Assembly (NCBI GenBank): GCA_015664885.1
Contig: DQPL01000122.1
Coordinates: 1-64,000, forward strand
DNA from: Gemmatimonadota bacterium
GTDB taxonomy: Bacteria > Gemmatimonadota > Gemmatimonadetes > Longimicrobiales > Gaopeijiaceae
DNA: 64,000 nt
Direction: 5' to 3'
In this document: piece after piece, positions 26,897 through 34,664 of the stretch
How the letters are laid out: each line of letters starts with the position of its first letter
Position numbering within the stretch: the stretch's first letter is position 1
Made by a program: the position numbers and the translations under genes
The notes under the pieces: model-generated
What the model was told of the DNA's origin: nothing
Databases searched by the model: none
What the model saw: only the letters and a program-made list of their open reading frames with translations

Positions 26897-26909
26897 ATGG
26901 GAGCGGTGG

Positions 26910-27237
26910 CTAGGGAACCTCTGAACAAGTAGGGCACGCCGCGTTACGGTGCCACGGCCCCAGATCCTAGGTGGGGCTTAGATGGCATAGCCGTCGCTAC
27001 GTCGAGAAGCTCCAACGACGGAGATGGGGCCGTGCCATCGTAACCCCACAAACCGTCAAGTGTTTTCACGATTGGTGTTGGGGCGCAGGGGGGTCGCGGC
27101 CCAATAGGTCGTTTCTCCTCCTCGGACCACCGCCTTCGGCGGCGGTGCCCGAACAACTACGACTCGTCGTCGTGCCTACTATTGAACTCGCGAGACCCCT
27201 GCGCGCGGCGCGCCCTACTTGTTCAGAGGCTCCCTAG
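26910..27237. mobile_element. MITE-like element with 34-bp terminal inverted repeats
   Basis: Left end 26910-26943 and right end 27204-27237 are inverted copies matching at 32 of 34 positions; both begin with CTAG and contain CCTCTGAACAAGTAGGGC or its one-base variant. No transposase or other convincing gene lies between them. A second, internal inverted repeat (26943-26966 with 27021-27044, 20 of 24) and a CCGCC-TTCG-GGCGG type hairpin near 27129-27147 give it a fold-back structure. Ends of this kind with a CTAG/TA target fit IS5-family elements, so this is probably a non-autonomous derivative; that family assignment is inference. It fills the whole gap between the symporter and nucleotidyltransferase genes. 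Confidence 0.8.
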
Positions 27238-28157
27238 GTGTCCAATGCGGAGAAGGCTTCCCGTAGGCTAGCCGGATACGCGCCCTCCTCGACGCGTTGG
27301 CGCAAGATCTCCACCGCCTGGTCCCGATCCTCCGCGTGCGTTACTCCGAACCATGTATCCGGGGCGTGCAGCACGTAGACCTGTGAAGCCCTGATCTGGA
27401 TCTGGTCGTTCACCGCAGTCGAGAGGAAGAACTCGCGTGATGTGTCCGCGCCCCAGCGACCGAGGAAACGAGCGAACTGCCTGTGCATGTGCTCGATAAT
27501 AGGTGCGGTGAAGCCCCAGAGATTCATGGACACGATCTCGTCGCCGGAGAGGTCGAGCGAGCTACCGTCGGTGTACATGCCAGCGATCCAGCCATCGATA
27601 CGTCGGATCTCACGCACTTCGGAGACGCGCGATAGCAGCCCGTCCCGACTCAGGACGCAGACCCCCCGAGCTACGCCACCACATCCCGACAGCGTCTGGT
27701 CGAGAGTGTACCCGACCAAAGCGGCTTCGGTCGGGACCGGATCGGAGGACAGATGCTCGTACATCATCGAGAACGCGCCGGGCCCATAGAGGTCGTCGGA
27801 GTTGCATACCGCGAAGGGTCCATGGATGAGCCTCGACGCGCACAAGACGGCGTGGCCCGTGCCCCAAGGCCGCACGCGATCGGGAGGTGTCCGGAACCCC
27901 TCGGGCAGTTCGTCCAGGTCCTGGTGCACGAACTCCAACGGGAGAGTATCACCCACGACGTTGGCCACGTGCTCGCGAACCGCCTGCTCAATCTCCGGTC
28001 GCACGACGAAGATCATGTGGTCGAAGCCGGCGCGGGCGGCGTCGTACACGTTGTAATCCATGATCGCTTCACCGCCCGGCCCCAACGGGTCCAACTGCTT
28101 CAAGCGCCCGTAGCGCGTGGACAGGCCGCCGGCGAGCACGACCAGCGGCACGCTCAC
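27234..28157 (-). CDS. Sugar nucleotidyltransferase family protein
   Basis: A 307-residue protein of the nucleotidyltransferase (GT-A) fold. It starts with PLVVLAGGLSTRYGRLKQLD, a variant of the GGxGTRL-x-K nucleotide-binding loop, and has the metal-binding VCNSDDLYG near 119-127. The product would be an NDP-sugar or similar activated compound. GTG 28157 is preferred; the frame is open to 28217 but would then overlap the upstream gene and add 20 residues before the binding loop. The TAG stop sits in the terminal CTAG of the inverted-repeat element, so the C-terminus may have been trimmed by its insertion. Confidence 0.82.
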   Translation of the reverse strand: MSVPLVVLAGGLSTRYGRLKQLDPLGPGGEAIMDYNVYDAARAGFDHMIFVVRPEIEQAVREHVANVVGDTLPLEFVHQDLDELPEGFRTPPDRVRPWGTGHAVLCASRLIHGPFAVCNSDDLYGPGAFSMMYEHLSSDPVPTEAALVGYTLDQTLSGCGGVARGVCVLSRDGLLSRVSEVREIRRIDGWIAGMYTDGSSLDLSGDEIVSMNLWGFTAPIIEHMHRQFARFLGRWGADTSREFFLSTAVNDQIQIRASQVYVLHAPDTWFGVTHAEDRDQAVEILRQRVEEGAYPASLREAFSALDT

Positions 28158-28197
28158 GAGCCTGGCCGCTCCGTCATGGTCCCTGGCTCCGTGAGCA

Positions 28198-29835
28198 TCA
28201 GGGTCCGACGCCCGCATACCTCACGCCGGTCAGGTGCGCGATGTCACGCTTCCACGTCGTGAGATCCGTTGTGCTGAAGTCCCGAAGGTTGGTGTGCCCG
28301 CAAGCGCGGGCGAGCACCTGCATGAGCTCGACCGAAGCTTCTAGGAAGTTGGCGAGTCGTCGCGCGGACTCATCCACGATCAGACGGGCTCGCAGCCCCT
28401 TCTGCTGCGTGGCGATGCCGACCGGGCAGTTGTTGGTGTGGCGGGCACGCATGCCGAGGCATCCGATGGCCTGCAGAGCCGAGTTGGCGATCGCGACGCC
28501 GTCCGCCCCGAGCGCGAGAGCTTTCACGAAGTCCGACTCCGTGCGCAGCCCTCCGGTGATGATGAGCGTCACACCGTCGACACCTGATGCGTCCAAATGA
28601 CGGCGAGCGCGGGGCAGCGCCACGAGGGTCGGCACCGAGATATTGTTCTTGAAGATCAGGGGAGCAGCTCCTGTCGCGCCGCCACGGCCGTCGAGGATGA
28701 TGTAGTCGCACCCGACCTCGAGTGCGAAGTCGATATCGTCCTCGATGTGCTGCCCGCTCAACTTGAAACCGATGGGGATGCCACCGCTGACCTCGCGCAC
28801 TTCCGCTGCGACCGCACGGAAGTCCTCGGTCGTCACAAGGTCGGGGAAAGCGGGTGGGCTGATCGCGGGCTGACCCGCTTGGAGCCCGCGGACCTCGGCG
28901 ATCTTGCCAACCACTTTGTTGCCGGGCAGGTGCCCGCCTGTCCCGGTCTTCGCTCCCTGGCCGCCCTTGAAGTGGAACGCCTGGCATTTGGCGACCTTGT
29001 CCAGGCTCCAGCCGAATTTGGCTGACGCCAGCTCGTACAGGTACCGGCTGTTCGCCTCACGCTCTTCTTCCAGCATGCCTCCCTCGCCCGAGCAGATGCC
29101 GGTTCCGACTAGCTCCGCACCCGCTGCCAAGGCAACCTTTGCTTCCTCGGAAAGGGCGCCGAAGCCCATGTCGCTCACGAAGATCGGGACGTCGAGGCGA
29201 AGAGGCTTGGCAGCGTTCGGGCCGATCACGAGCTCAGTGCCTGCGGGCTGGTCATCGAACGCGGGGCGTCTGACCAACTGCGCAGTGAGCAGTTGCAGGT
29301 CGTCCCAGCGCGGTAGCTCGTTGAGCGGGACCCCCATCGCCGACATCGCTCCGTGGTGACCGAGCTTGGATAGCCTGTCTCGCGCGAGGCCCTGGATGTA
29401 GCTGTTGTGCGGTTCCTCCGGGCCCCGTGCACGTCCTGGTACAAGCCCAGGTATTCGGCACGTCGGTAGGGCTGCGGGTGGGCCTCCGCGAATGCCGCGA
29501 CCTCGGCCTCGTCCACCCAGACCGCGTCAGCCTCTTCGTCGACCACGGCGCCGAAGCGGTGCAATGCCTCGTCATTGTTGTATTCGCTGACACCCGTGTC
29601 GTACCGATAGTCCCAGCCGTGGACACCGCAGATGAGGTTCCGCCCATCGACATAGCCGTCCGCGAGCAGCGCGCCCCGATGATGGACAACGCCCATACAT
29701 CACAGCGACCTGATCGTCGAAGCGGATTACGACGAGATCTACGTTCGCCACGAGCGCATAAGCGGGCTGTCTGTCGCCGAGTTGGCTCCAGACAGCGACT
29801 CGTGCATTGGCTCCGTTCACGGTCGGGAGATTCAT
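28198..29835 (-). pseudogene. Rieske domain-FMN glutamate synthase-like fusion, interrupted by two compensating frameshifts
   Basis: Read on the minus strand from ATG 29835 (GGGAG upstream), the protein begins with a Rieske domain, shifts frame near 29679-29686 inside the CPHRG motif, continues through LICGVHGWDY, then shifts back near 29420-29427 in a GGGGCCC run after YQDVHG. It continues as an FMN-binding glutamate synthase domain (PHNSYIQGLARD, GHHGAMSAMGVPLNELPRW, SDMGFGALSEEAK, GGQGAKTGTGGHLPG, DGRGGATGAAP). Net length is about 545 residues, as expected for an intact gene. The shifts are +1 then -1. Either the gene is newly broken, or these are sequencing errors. The C-terminal domain alone (28198-29346) is open and could be made from ATG 29346. 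Confidence 0.8.
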
Positions 29836-29929
29836 GCAAGACTCCCACGAGGGTGTTGGAAGAGAACAGCGGTAGGTGGATGTAGTCCTTACAACCGATT
29901 GTTACAACACCCGATTCCTACGAGGGCCT

Positions 29930-29965
29930 GCGCCACCCGATTGGGGCGCCAGCACGCGGTGGCGC
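29930..29965 (-). terminator. Possible hairpin downstream of the small membrane protein gene
   Basis: GCGCCACC at 29930-29937 pairs with GGTGGCGC at 29958-29965, beginning 5 bases past the minus-strand stop at 29970. No T tract follows on the minus strand, so termination is only possible. Confidence 0.35.
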
Positions 29966-29969
29966 GTGA

Positions 29970-30200
29970 CTAGGCTTCGGCCTCGGACTCGGCTTCGGCC
30001 TGAGCTTTCCGGGAGCGGCGGAAGAAGAACACGCCTAGACCGAGCGCGGCGCCGACGGCGAGGGCCATCAGCGCGATCTTGAGCGCCGCGGCGAGCAAGC
30101 CCATGACCCAAGCGGTCACCGGGATCATGAGGATCTTGAGGGCCTCCAACAGGAGCCAGCCAATGACCCCAGTAGCCGTCAGTCCCGCTGCAAACCTCAT
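29970..30200 (-). CDS. Small two-helix membrane protein
   Basis: A 76-residue protein with two hydrophobic segments (about 4-24 and 30-56, the second ending VGAALGLGVFFF), then RRSRK and an acidic Ala/Glu tail. The positive residues after helix two suggest a cytoplasmic C-terminus. ATG 30200 is preferred over the adjoining GTG 30203. Family not recognised. Confidence 0.6.
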   Translation of the reverse strand: MRFAAGLTATGVIGWLLLEALKILMIPVTAWVMGLLAAALKIALMALAVGAALGLGVFFFRRSRKAQAEAESEAEA

Positions 30201-30515
30201 CACGTTGCCCTGGCCTCGTAGTTCCTACGCTGGCCGTCACCTGGCCGTCGTTCGCTGAGGGATTCTACGCGACTCGGCGGTCCAGGGTTTCAACCGTTGG
30301 ATGCAAGATAGTCGCACGGGTTTACGGAGGCGAGACAACACCTCAGGGGGCCAGGGCGTCCAAGTAGGGTAGAAGTGCCGATTTCGAGCCGCACCCTGTC
30401 GACCGCGATGTGGCTGGGACGGACCGACCGGAAACCGTTCGACAGCTTCGAACGTATTGGGTACATGAGGGTGGCGGCAGGGGTCGCCGTCCGGAAAGCG
30501 ATGGGAGAGGGGACG
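30201..30515. other. Divergent intergenic region
   Basis: 315 bases between two divergent small-membrane-protein genes. I find no convincing gene here: open frames exist on both strands but have no ribosome site or recognisable content. A short direct repeat CTGGCCGTC occurs at 30231-30239 and 30241-30249. It must hold promoters for both sides, but none is clear. Confidence 0.4.
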
Positions 30516-30884
30516 ATGATCAACACACATATCAACCAGAAAAAGGGAGCCCCGTGGTGGGCTGCCGTCGGCGCGCCCCTGGTGGGCGTCTCGCTCATGG
30601 TCGCGCTACTGGCGCTTGCATCTCCGAAGGAGAAAGCTCCTGTGGGCGAAGCCGACACTGGGGTACGGGCCGAGCAGGTGGAGCCCCAGGTCGTGCATCC
30701 CGCCGAACTCGAAGCCCAATACGTCGAAGTACATCGGCAGAGCGGACCGGCACCAATCGCGCCCTGCTTTGCAGATCTTCTAGCTCGGGCCGCAAGGCTC
30801 AGCCTAGGTTCGGTGCAGATTACGCCGCCCTCTTCCGGGCGGCGTTTTTCGCTGATGGAACTCGTCCCCTTCACGGCCGTATAG
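30516..30884 (+). CDS. Small single-pass membrane protein, doubtful 3' end
   Basis: A 122-residue frame from ATG 30516, which has a strong GGGAGAGGGG site 4 bases upstream. The start MINTHINQKKGAPWWAAVG is followed by one membrane helix (to about 35) and an acidic extracytoplasmic stretch. A complete intrinsic terminator (30823-30849) lies inside the last 20 codons, so the natural gene may end earlier in another frame after an indel, or the tail may be spurious. No family recognised. Confidence 0.5.
   Translation: MINTHINQKKGAPWWAAVGAPLVGVSLMVALLALASPKEKAPVGEADTGVRAEQVEPQVVHPAELEAQYVEVHRQSGPAPIAPCFADLLARAARLSLGSVQITPPSSGRRFSLMELVPFTAV
30823..30849 (+). terminator. Intrinsic terminator, stem CGCCGCCC/GGGCGGCG plus T5
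   Basis: A perfect 8-bp GC stem (30823-30830 with 30837-30844), a 6-base TCTTCC loop and TTTTT at 30845-30849. It is the cleanest factor-independent terminator in the window. It lies 35 bases before the stop of the preceding frame and 41 bases before the next start. Confidence 0.85.
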
Positions 30885-30890
30885 GCATCC

Positions 30891-31829
30891 ATGGAAGAGA
30901 TCCGAATTCCCAACGACGCGACCTATGCTCCGGTCTCGCTGACCGACATCATGGCCACCGCACCGCTCGCATCGAGGCTCTTTCTCGGCGCGACCCTTCC
31001 CGGAAGAGTCCTCAGCGCCGCGGCGTTCGGCATGTACGCCGGCAGCGCAGTGAAGGACTGGATGAGTCGTCGCCAAATGAAGTGGATCGACTTCGACCTC
31101 GAGTTTGGAGCGGACATCAAGAGCCTTCAGGGGATGCCCGACGAAGCTCGAAGAGATGAGATCAAGAGGCTCGCGACCCGACTCAACGACATTTACACCG
31201 ATGAACGCGTGCCCAGGGCTGAGCTCGCCAAGGCCGTCAACGGGCACCTCACGGAGTACATGGCCAGCATCACCGGCCAGCGCGTGCACACCAGCTCCGA
31301 GATTCGGGAATTCACGCTCGCGAAGCTGGTCTTCCCCTTCGCGATGGGAGTCTGCGACATCATCTCTGGGGACGTTGCCCTGTTCAAGGACACCGGCATG
31401 TTCGAGGCGCACGTCATCTGTCATGAATTCGTGCACCGGAAAGGCTATTGGAAGGAGCTTCACGCCCAGGCACTTTCCTACCTCGCGCTCATGTCCTCGG
31501 GCGATCCATTGATGGTCCAGTCTGCGCTAGCGGAGCGCCTTCACAGGCAGCTCAAGTCGATCGCGGGCGAAGATCATCAGGAGTACCACGACCTCGTGGA
31601 CGATCTGGCGCTGCGCTCGGAACTGGCAAGCGAGTTGCACTCCTTACGTCCGGACGCTGGCGTCTACGAGAGCTCGGTCTCATTGGTCATGAAGAAGATG
31701 TACGACGAGCGCATGAAGTTGACCGGTCAGAACGGGCTTTCGGACTACGATGTGGGCTTCACGAATTTCCTGTGGAGCTTCCAGCGCAGTCCCGGTGCTA
31801 GGCAGGAGCGGTGGCAGGCGGAGTTCTAG
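30891..31829 (+). CDS. HExxH zinc-metallopeptidase-like protein (DUF3810-like)
   Basis: A 312-residue protein with a hydrophobic N-terminal region (about 20-50), a charged helical middle and a gluzincin-like motif VICHEFVHRKGYWKELHAQA near 170-189: HEFVH supplies two zinc ligands, and a downstream Glu or His may be the third. Layout and motif resemble the DUF3810 family of membrane-associated peptidase-like proteins. ATG 30891 has no clear ribosome site and follows a terminator closely. The TAG stop is at the edge of a short sequence related to the end of the MITE-like element. Confidence 0.65.
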   Translation: MEEIRIPNDATYAPVSLTDIMATAPLASRLFLGATLPGRVLSAAAFGMYAGSAVKDWMSRRQMKWIDFDLEFGADIKSLQGMPDEARRDEIKRLATRLNDIYTDERVPRAELAKAVNGHLTEYMASITGQRVHTSSEIREFTLAKLVFPFAMGVCDIISGDVALFKDTGMFEAHVICHEFVHRKGYWKELHAQALSYLALMSSGDPLMVQSALAERLHRQLKSIAGEDHQEYHDLVDDLALRSELASELHSLRPDAGVYESSVSLVMKKMYDERMKLTGQNGLSDYDVGFTNFLWSFQRSPGARQERWQAEF

Positions 31830-31846
31830 GCTCAGAGGCTCCCTAG
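31826..31846. repeat. Solo copy of the MITE-like element's end
   Basis: TCAGAGGCTCCCTAG at 31832-31846 is identical to the outer 15 bases of the element's right end (27223-27237). A second CTAG lies at 31826-31829, so a 13-base tail sits between two CTAG sites, as an excision scar or deletion remnant might. The rest of the 271-base gap after the 312-residue gene holds no gene that I can support. Confidence 0.45.
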
Positions 31847-32023
31847 CTCGGGCTACAGAACAAATCCATCTGGGGCTTCCCCCGGGTCGGGGGGCCGGAC
31901 GAACGACGCGGTTGGGTGGATTCCAGGGCGTTCCACGGCCGTGCAGGACGGGCAGGGCTTGTGACCTCCACATGGTGCAGAAGGTAGCCGAAGAAAAACC
32001 GTAAGTCGAGACCAAGAGTGAAA

Positions 32024-32054
32024 GAGGCCCCTCCCGCGCAGCGGAAGGGGCCTC
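32024..32054 (-). terminator. Hairpin terminator between convergent genes
   Basis: GAGGCCCCTCCCGC (32024-32037) pairs with GCGGAAGGGGCCTC (32041-32054) with one mismatch. It lies 46 bases past the stop of the minus-strand 143-residue gene and is followed on that strand by TCTTTCACTC. It may serve both strands, since the genes on either side converge. Confidence 0.65.
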
Positions 32055-32100
32055 TGAGCCTGGGCAGGCAAAACTGCCCACCTTCGTTCAGCTCAAGGCG

Positions 32101-32532
32101 TCAGGCCTGCTCAATGTCGTAGCAGACGCGCCAGTCGACCATGTTCTCCGGGTCGCCTGTGCCTTCGTCGGTCGGTTGGTGCTGCCCGATCCAGGAGGAC
32201 GCGGAGCCGAAGAACTCGCGCCGATAGTCCTCCAGGTGATCGTTGGCCGTCAACTGGTCCAGCTCGACGCCGAAGAGCTCCACGACCAGGCTATCGCCCA
32301 CTGCACCCTCGTACAAAGTCTTGTCGATCTTGTCGACCTTGTTGTGCCGCGGGTGATCGGAGATGGACCAGTAGCCCTGTTCCGGGAATTCCACCTCATG
32401 GCTTTCGCCATCGGTCGTGATCTTCGAGCGGAAGCGGAACTCGCCCTCGTCGTCCCACACGGCTTCTTTGTTGTCCTTGATTTGAATCCACCGCAGGATC
32501 ACGCGGATTCGCTCGACACCATTCTCCGACAT
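32101..32532 (-). CDS. Hypothetical protein, b-rich
   Basis: A 143-residue acidic, b-rich soluble protein without signal peptide. It starts with VERIRVILRWIQIKDNKEA, then EGEFRFRSKITTDGE; alternating hydrophobic residues suggest a C2-like or jelly-roll sandwich. The ATG has GGGAG about 6 bases upstream on the minus strand. I recall similar uncharacterised proteins but no function. Confidence 0.7.
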   Translation of the reverse strand: MSENGVERIRVILRWIQIKDNKEAVWDDEGEFRFRSKITTDGESHEVEFPEQGYWSISDHPRHNKVDKIDKTLYEGAVGDSLVVELFGVELDQLTANDHLEDYRREFFGSASSWIGQHQPTDEGTGDPENMVDWRVCYDIEQA

Positions 32533-32629
32533 TAGTGCTCCCGGTTTCGTCGAACCTTAATAATGCGGGTGAAATAGAGCTTCGAGCGGTCCCTGGTCAA
32601 GGGTCTCTTCGAAGCCATGCTTAGCGGTT

Positions 32630-33016
32630 CTAGGACTTGGCGACCCCGCACATCAGCGCTAGCTGGTTCTCTTCGCTGTCTTTGAAGAACGCCAACCACA
32701 ACTCGTGATCCCCCATGTCGTGCACGAAGTGCGGATCGACATCGAATGTGACGCCGCGCTCGACCAGCGTTTCATGTGCGTCGCCGATGTCGGGGACCTT
32801 GTAGTACAGGATCGAAGCCCCGTGGCTCCCGGATCCCTCGGGCTCACCGAGCATGAGGTGGATTCCGTCCAAGTCGAAGAAGGCCATGCGGGGAGGGGCC
32901 TCGAAGAGGAAACGAATACGTAGGGTGTCTCGATAGAATGCCACGGCTCGCTCCAACTCCTGTACGGGCACGAAGACCTGCCCCAGTGCCTGAATGCCGA
33001 AGCTCTTTTCGTTCAT
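32630..33016 (-). CDS. VOC (glyoxalase/dioxygenase) family protein
   Basis: A 128-residue single VOC domain made of two bababb units: LGQVFVPVQELERAVAFYRD and later ILYYKVPDIGDAHETLVERG, ending ELWLAFFKDSEENQLALM. The first usual metal-binding His is Gln here (GQVFV), so it may not bind metal at that position. Start is supported by GGAGG 6 bases upstream. Enzymes in this superfamily include glyoxalases, dioxygenases and resistance proteins; no specific activity can be assigned. Confidence 0.82.
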   Translation of the reverse strand: MNEKSFGIQALGQVFVPVQELERAVAFYRDTLRIRFLFEAPPRMAFFDLDGIHLMLGEPEGSGSHGASILYYKVPDIGDAHETLVERGVTFDVDPHFVHDMGDHELWLAFFKDSEENQLALMCGVAKS

Positions 33017-33107
33017 AGGTGCCTCCGAGTGGCAATCTCTGGTTCCGGATCGTGCATGGGTTGCGCTGACTTCACCAGCAGAACGACGAGAAGCGACGCC
33101 AGCTGGC

Positions 33108-34589
33108 TCAGCGGATCGGTATCCTGAGCGTCAACTGATGAGTGAGCACCGAGGCATCCTGAAGCGTGAGCGGGGCTTCAGGGGCCACGATGAAGTCGGC
33201 GCCGGCGCGCAGCGCAGTATCGGCCTCGCCGCGCCACGCCTGAACCGTGCCTGGTTGGCCGGTCCCGGTCGTGAGCCGGCCGGCATACCTGAGCTCGAGG
33301 TCCGAGAACCGGAGGGTGGCCCCGAACGTCGGCGTCCACTCCATCCACGATTCGTCCTGATCGCGAAACGAGTTCTCGACGTGGTTGGTCTGCTCGAGCG
33401 TGTAGTCGTAGGAGCGCCCCTCGAGCCCGCCTTGCAGCCCGATGTCCTTCAGTTGGTGGGCGAGACCAGCTCGCAGGATCACATTGGTGAAGAAGAATTC
33501 GTTCTCGATCGTCCGTCCACCTGCCTTGATCAGCTTGCCATCGCTGGTCGTGACGTCCTTGTCGGCCTCCTGCCAGGTCTCGCTCCAGATCGGCTGTAAC
33601 ACGACGTCGATCCCGAAAGTTGTCGGGCCGCGCGTGCGCCCGAATCCGAATCCGGCCTCGTATGCCCATGTAGTGCCGGGGTCACGTGGGATGTTTTGGA
33701 TGCTGTAGTTGGGGATCTTCGGATGCGACTTCCGATTCACCGTCGCTGCCGCTCCCACGCGCCAGCCCGGAGCTTCGAGATCGCGGTCCCAGGAAAGTTG
33801 TCCTCCCCAGGTCCGCGTCTGGTCTTCGTTGATCTCGATGCGGGCCTGGGCGATCGGGCGCTGAATGGGATCGTCCCAAATGAAGTCGACGTAGGTGACG
33901 TCGTGGGTCATGGAAATGCGGTTGTTGACGAGGATGATGGACAGGCGCTCCCGATCCCCCTCGCGGTAGAATCCGACGCGCAAATCGGACACGCTGCCCG
34001 ATTGATCGATACGGTCCGCGCCGGCGTACAAGAGGTCGACACCGTCCACTGCGTCGAGGTGCGCAGTGGAGGCGGCCACGCCGATCGACCAAGGACCGGT
34101 CCCGAGTCGACGCCCGAGAAATCCGCTTGCGTACAGGTTGCGAGACGAAGCGTCAGTAAGGCGGCGTTGCGGTCCGATCCACTGTACGAATGGGTCGATG
34201 AAGATCCTGTTGCCACTAGAGTTGTCGACTTGCTGCATCGCGAGCGACGCTCCTCCAAACCAGTCGGCGCCGCGGAAGAGACCCGCGAGCGGGAACGTCT
34301 TCCCCGAGCCCCCGTTGTCGGAGATCCCGTAAAACGTGGGTGAGCCCAGGAACGACGACTCTTCGATGAAGACGCCCTTGGCAGGGTTTACCCACGGATC
34401 GCCGAGCGAATCGTTGACGGCGAAGCGGACTCCTGCCATGCCGAGGTTGGAGCTCGGCAGCACGAGGAACTGATCGCCGGACGCCACTGGTACCGTACGG
34501 ATCGGCACGAGCTGGGCGGCGAGCGGCATGGCTTGGATCGAGATGAGAGCGGCGAGAGCCGCAAGGGTTCGAACGAATGAAAGACGCAT
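33108..34589 (-). CDS. Outer-membrane b-barrel protein
   Basis: A 493-residue secreted protein: signal peptide ending near MPLAAQ, then a long series of amphipathic b-strands with aromatic girdle residues and a C-terminal strand LTHQLTLRIPIR. No plug, enzyme or lipid motif is seen. ATG 34589 is preceded by GGAGGTG at a good distance. It is the last gene of the sigma/anti-sigma/TonB-receptor unit, 75 bases after the receptor gene. Confidence 0.75.
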   Translation of the reverse strand: MRLSFVRTLAALAALISIQAMPLAAQLVPIRTVPVASGDQFLVLPSSNLGMAGVRFAVNDSLGDPWVNPAKGVFIEESSFLGSPTFYGISDNGGSGKTFPLAGLFRGADWFGGASLAMQQVDNSSGNRIFIDPFVQWIGPQRRLTDASSRNLYASGFLGRRLGTGPWSIGVAASTAHLDAVDGVDLLYAGADRIDQSGSVSDLRVGFYREGDRERLSIILVNNRISMTHDVTYVDFIWDDPIQRPIAQARIEINEDQTRTWGGQLSWDRDLEAPGWRVGAAATVNRKSHPKIPNYSIQNIPRDPGTTWAYEAGFGFGRTRGPTTFGIDVVLQPIWSETWQEADKDVTTSDGKLIKAGGRTIENEFFFTNVILRAGLAHQLKDIGLQGGLEGRSYDYTLEQTNHVENSFRDQDESWMEWTPTFGATLRFSDLELRYAGRLTTGTGQPGTVQAWRGEADTALRAGADFIVAPEAPLTLQDASVLTHQLTLRIPIR

Positions 34590-34664
34590 AGTCACCTCCG
34601 GTGGGGTCAGCGGCACTGCGCCGCCGTCACTCAGAGAACGACTGCGAACGCGCAGCCGTGACGC

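Noticed and set aside
26971-27237. Short frames inside the inverted-repeat element as a transposase fragment
   Set aside because: Neither strand shows a DDE motif, helix-turn-helix or any similarity I recognise; the element is better described as non-coding.
30740-30822. tRNA-like GGTTCG segment upstream of the terminator
   Set aside because: The sequence does not fold into acceptor and T arms, and no anticodon arm could be placed.
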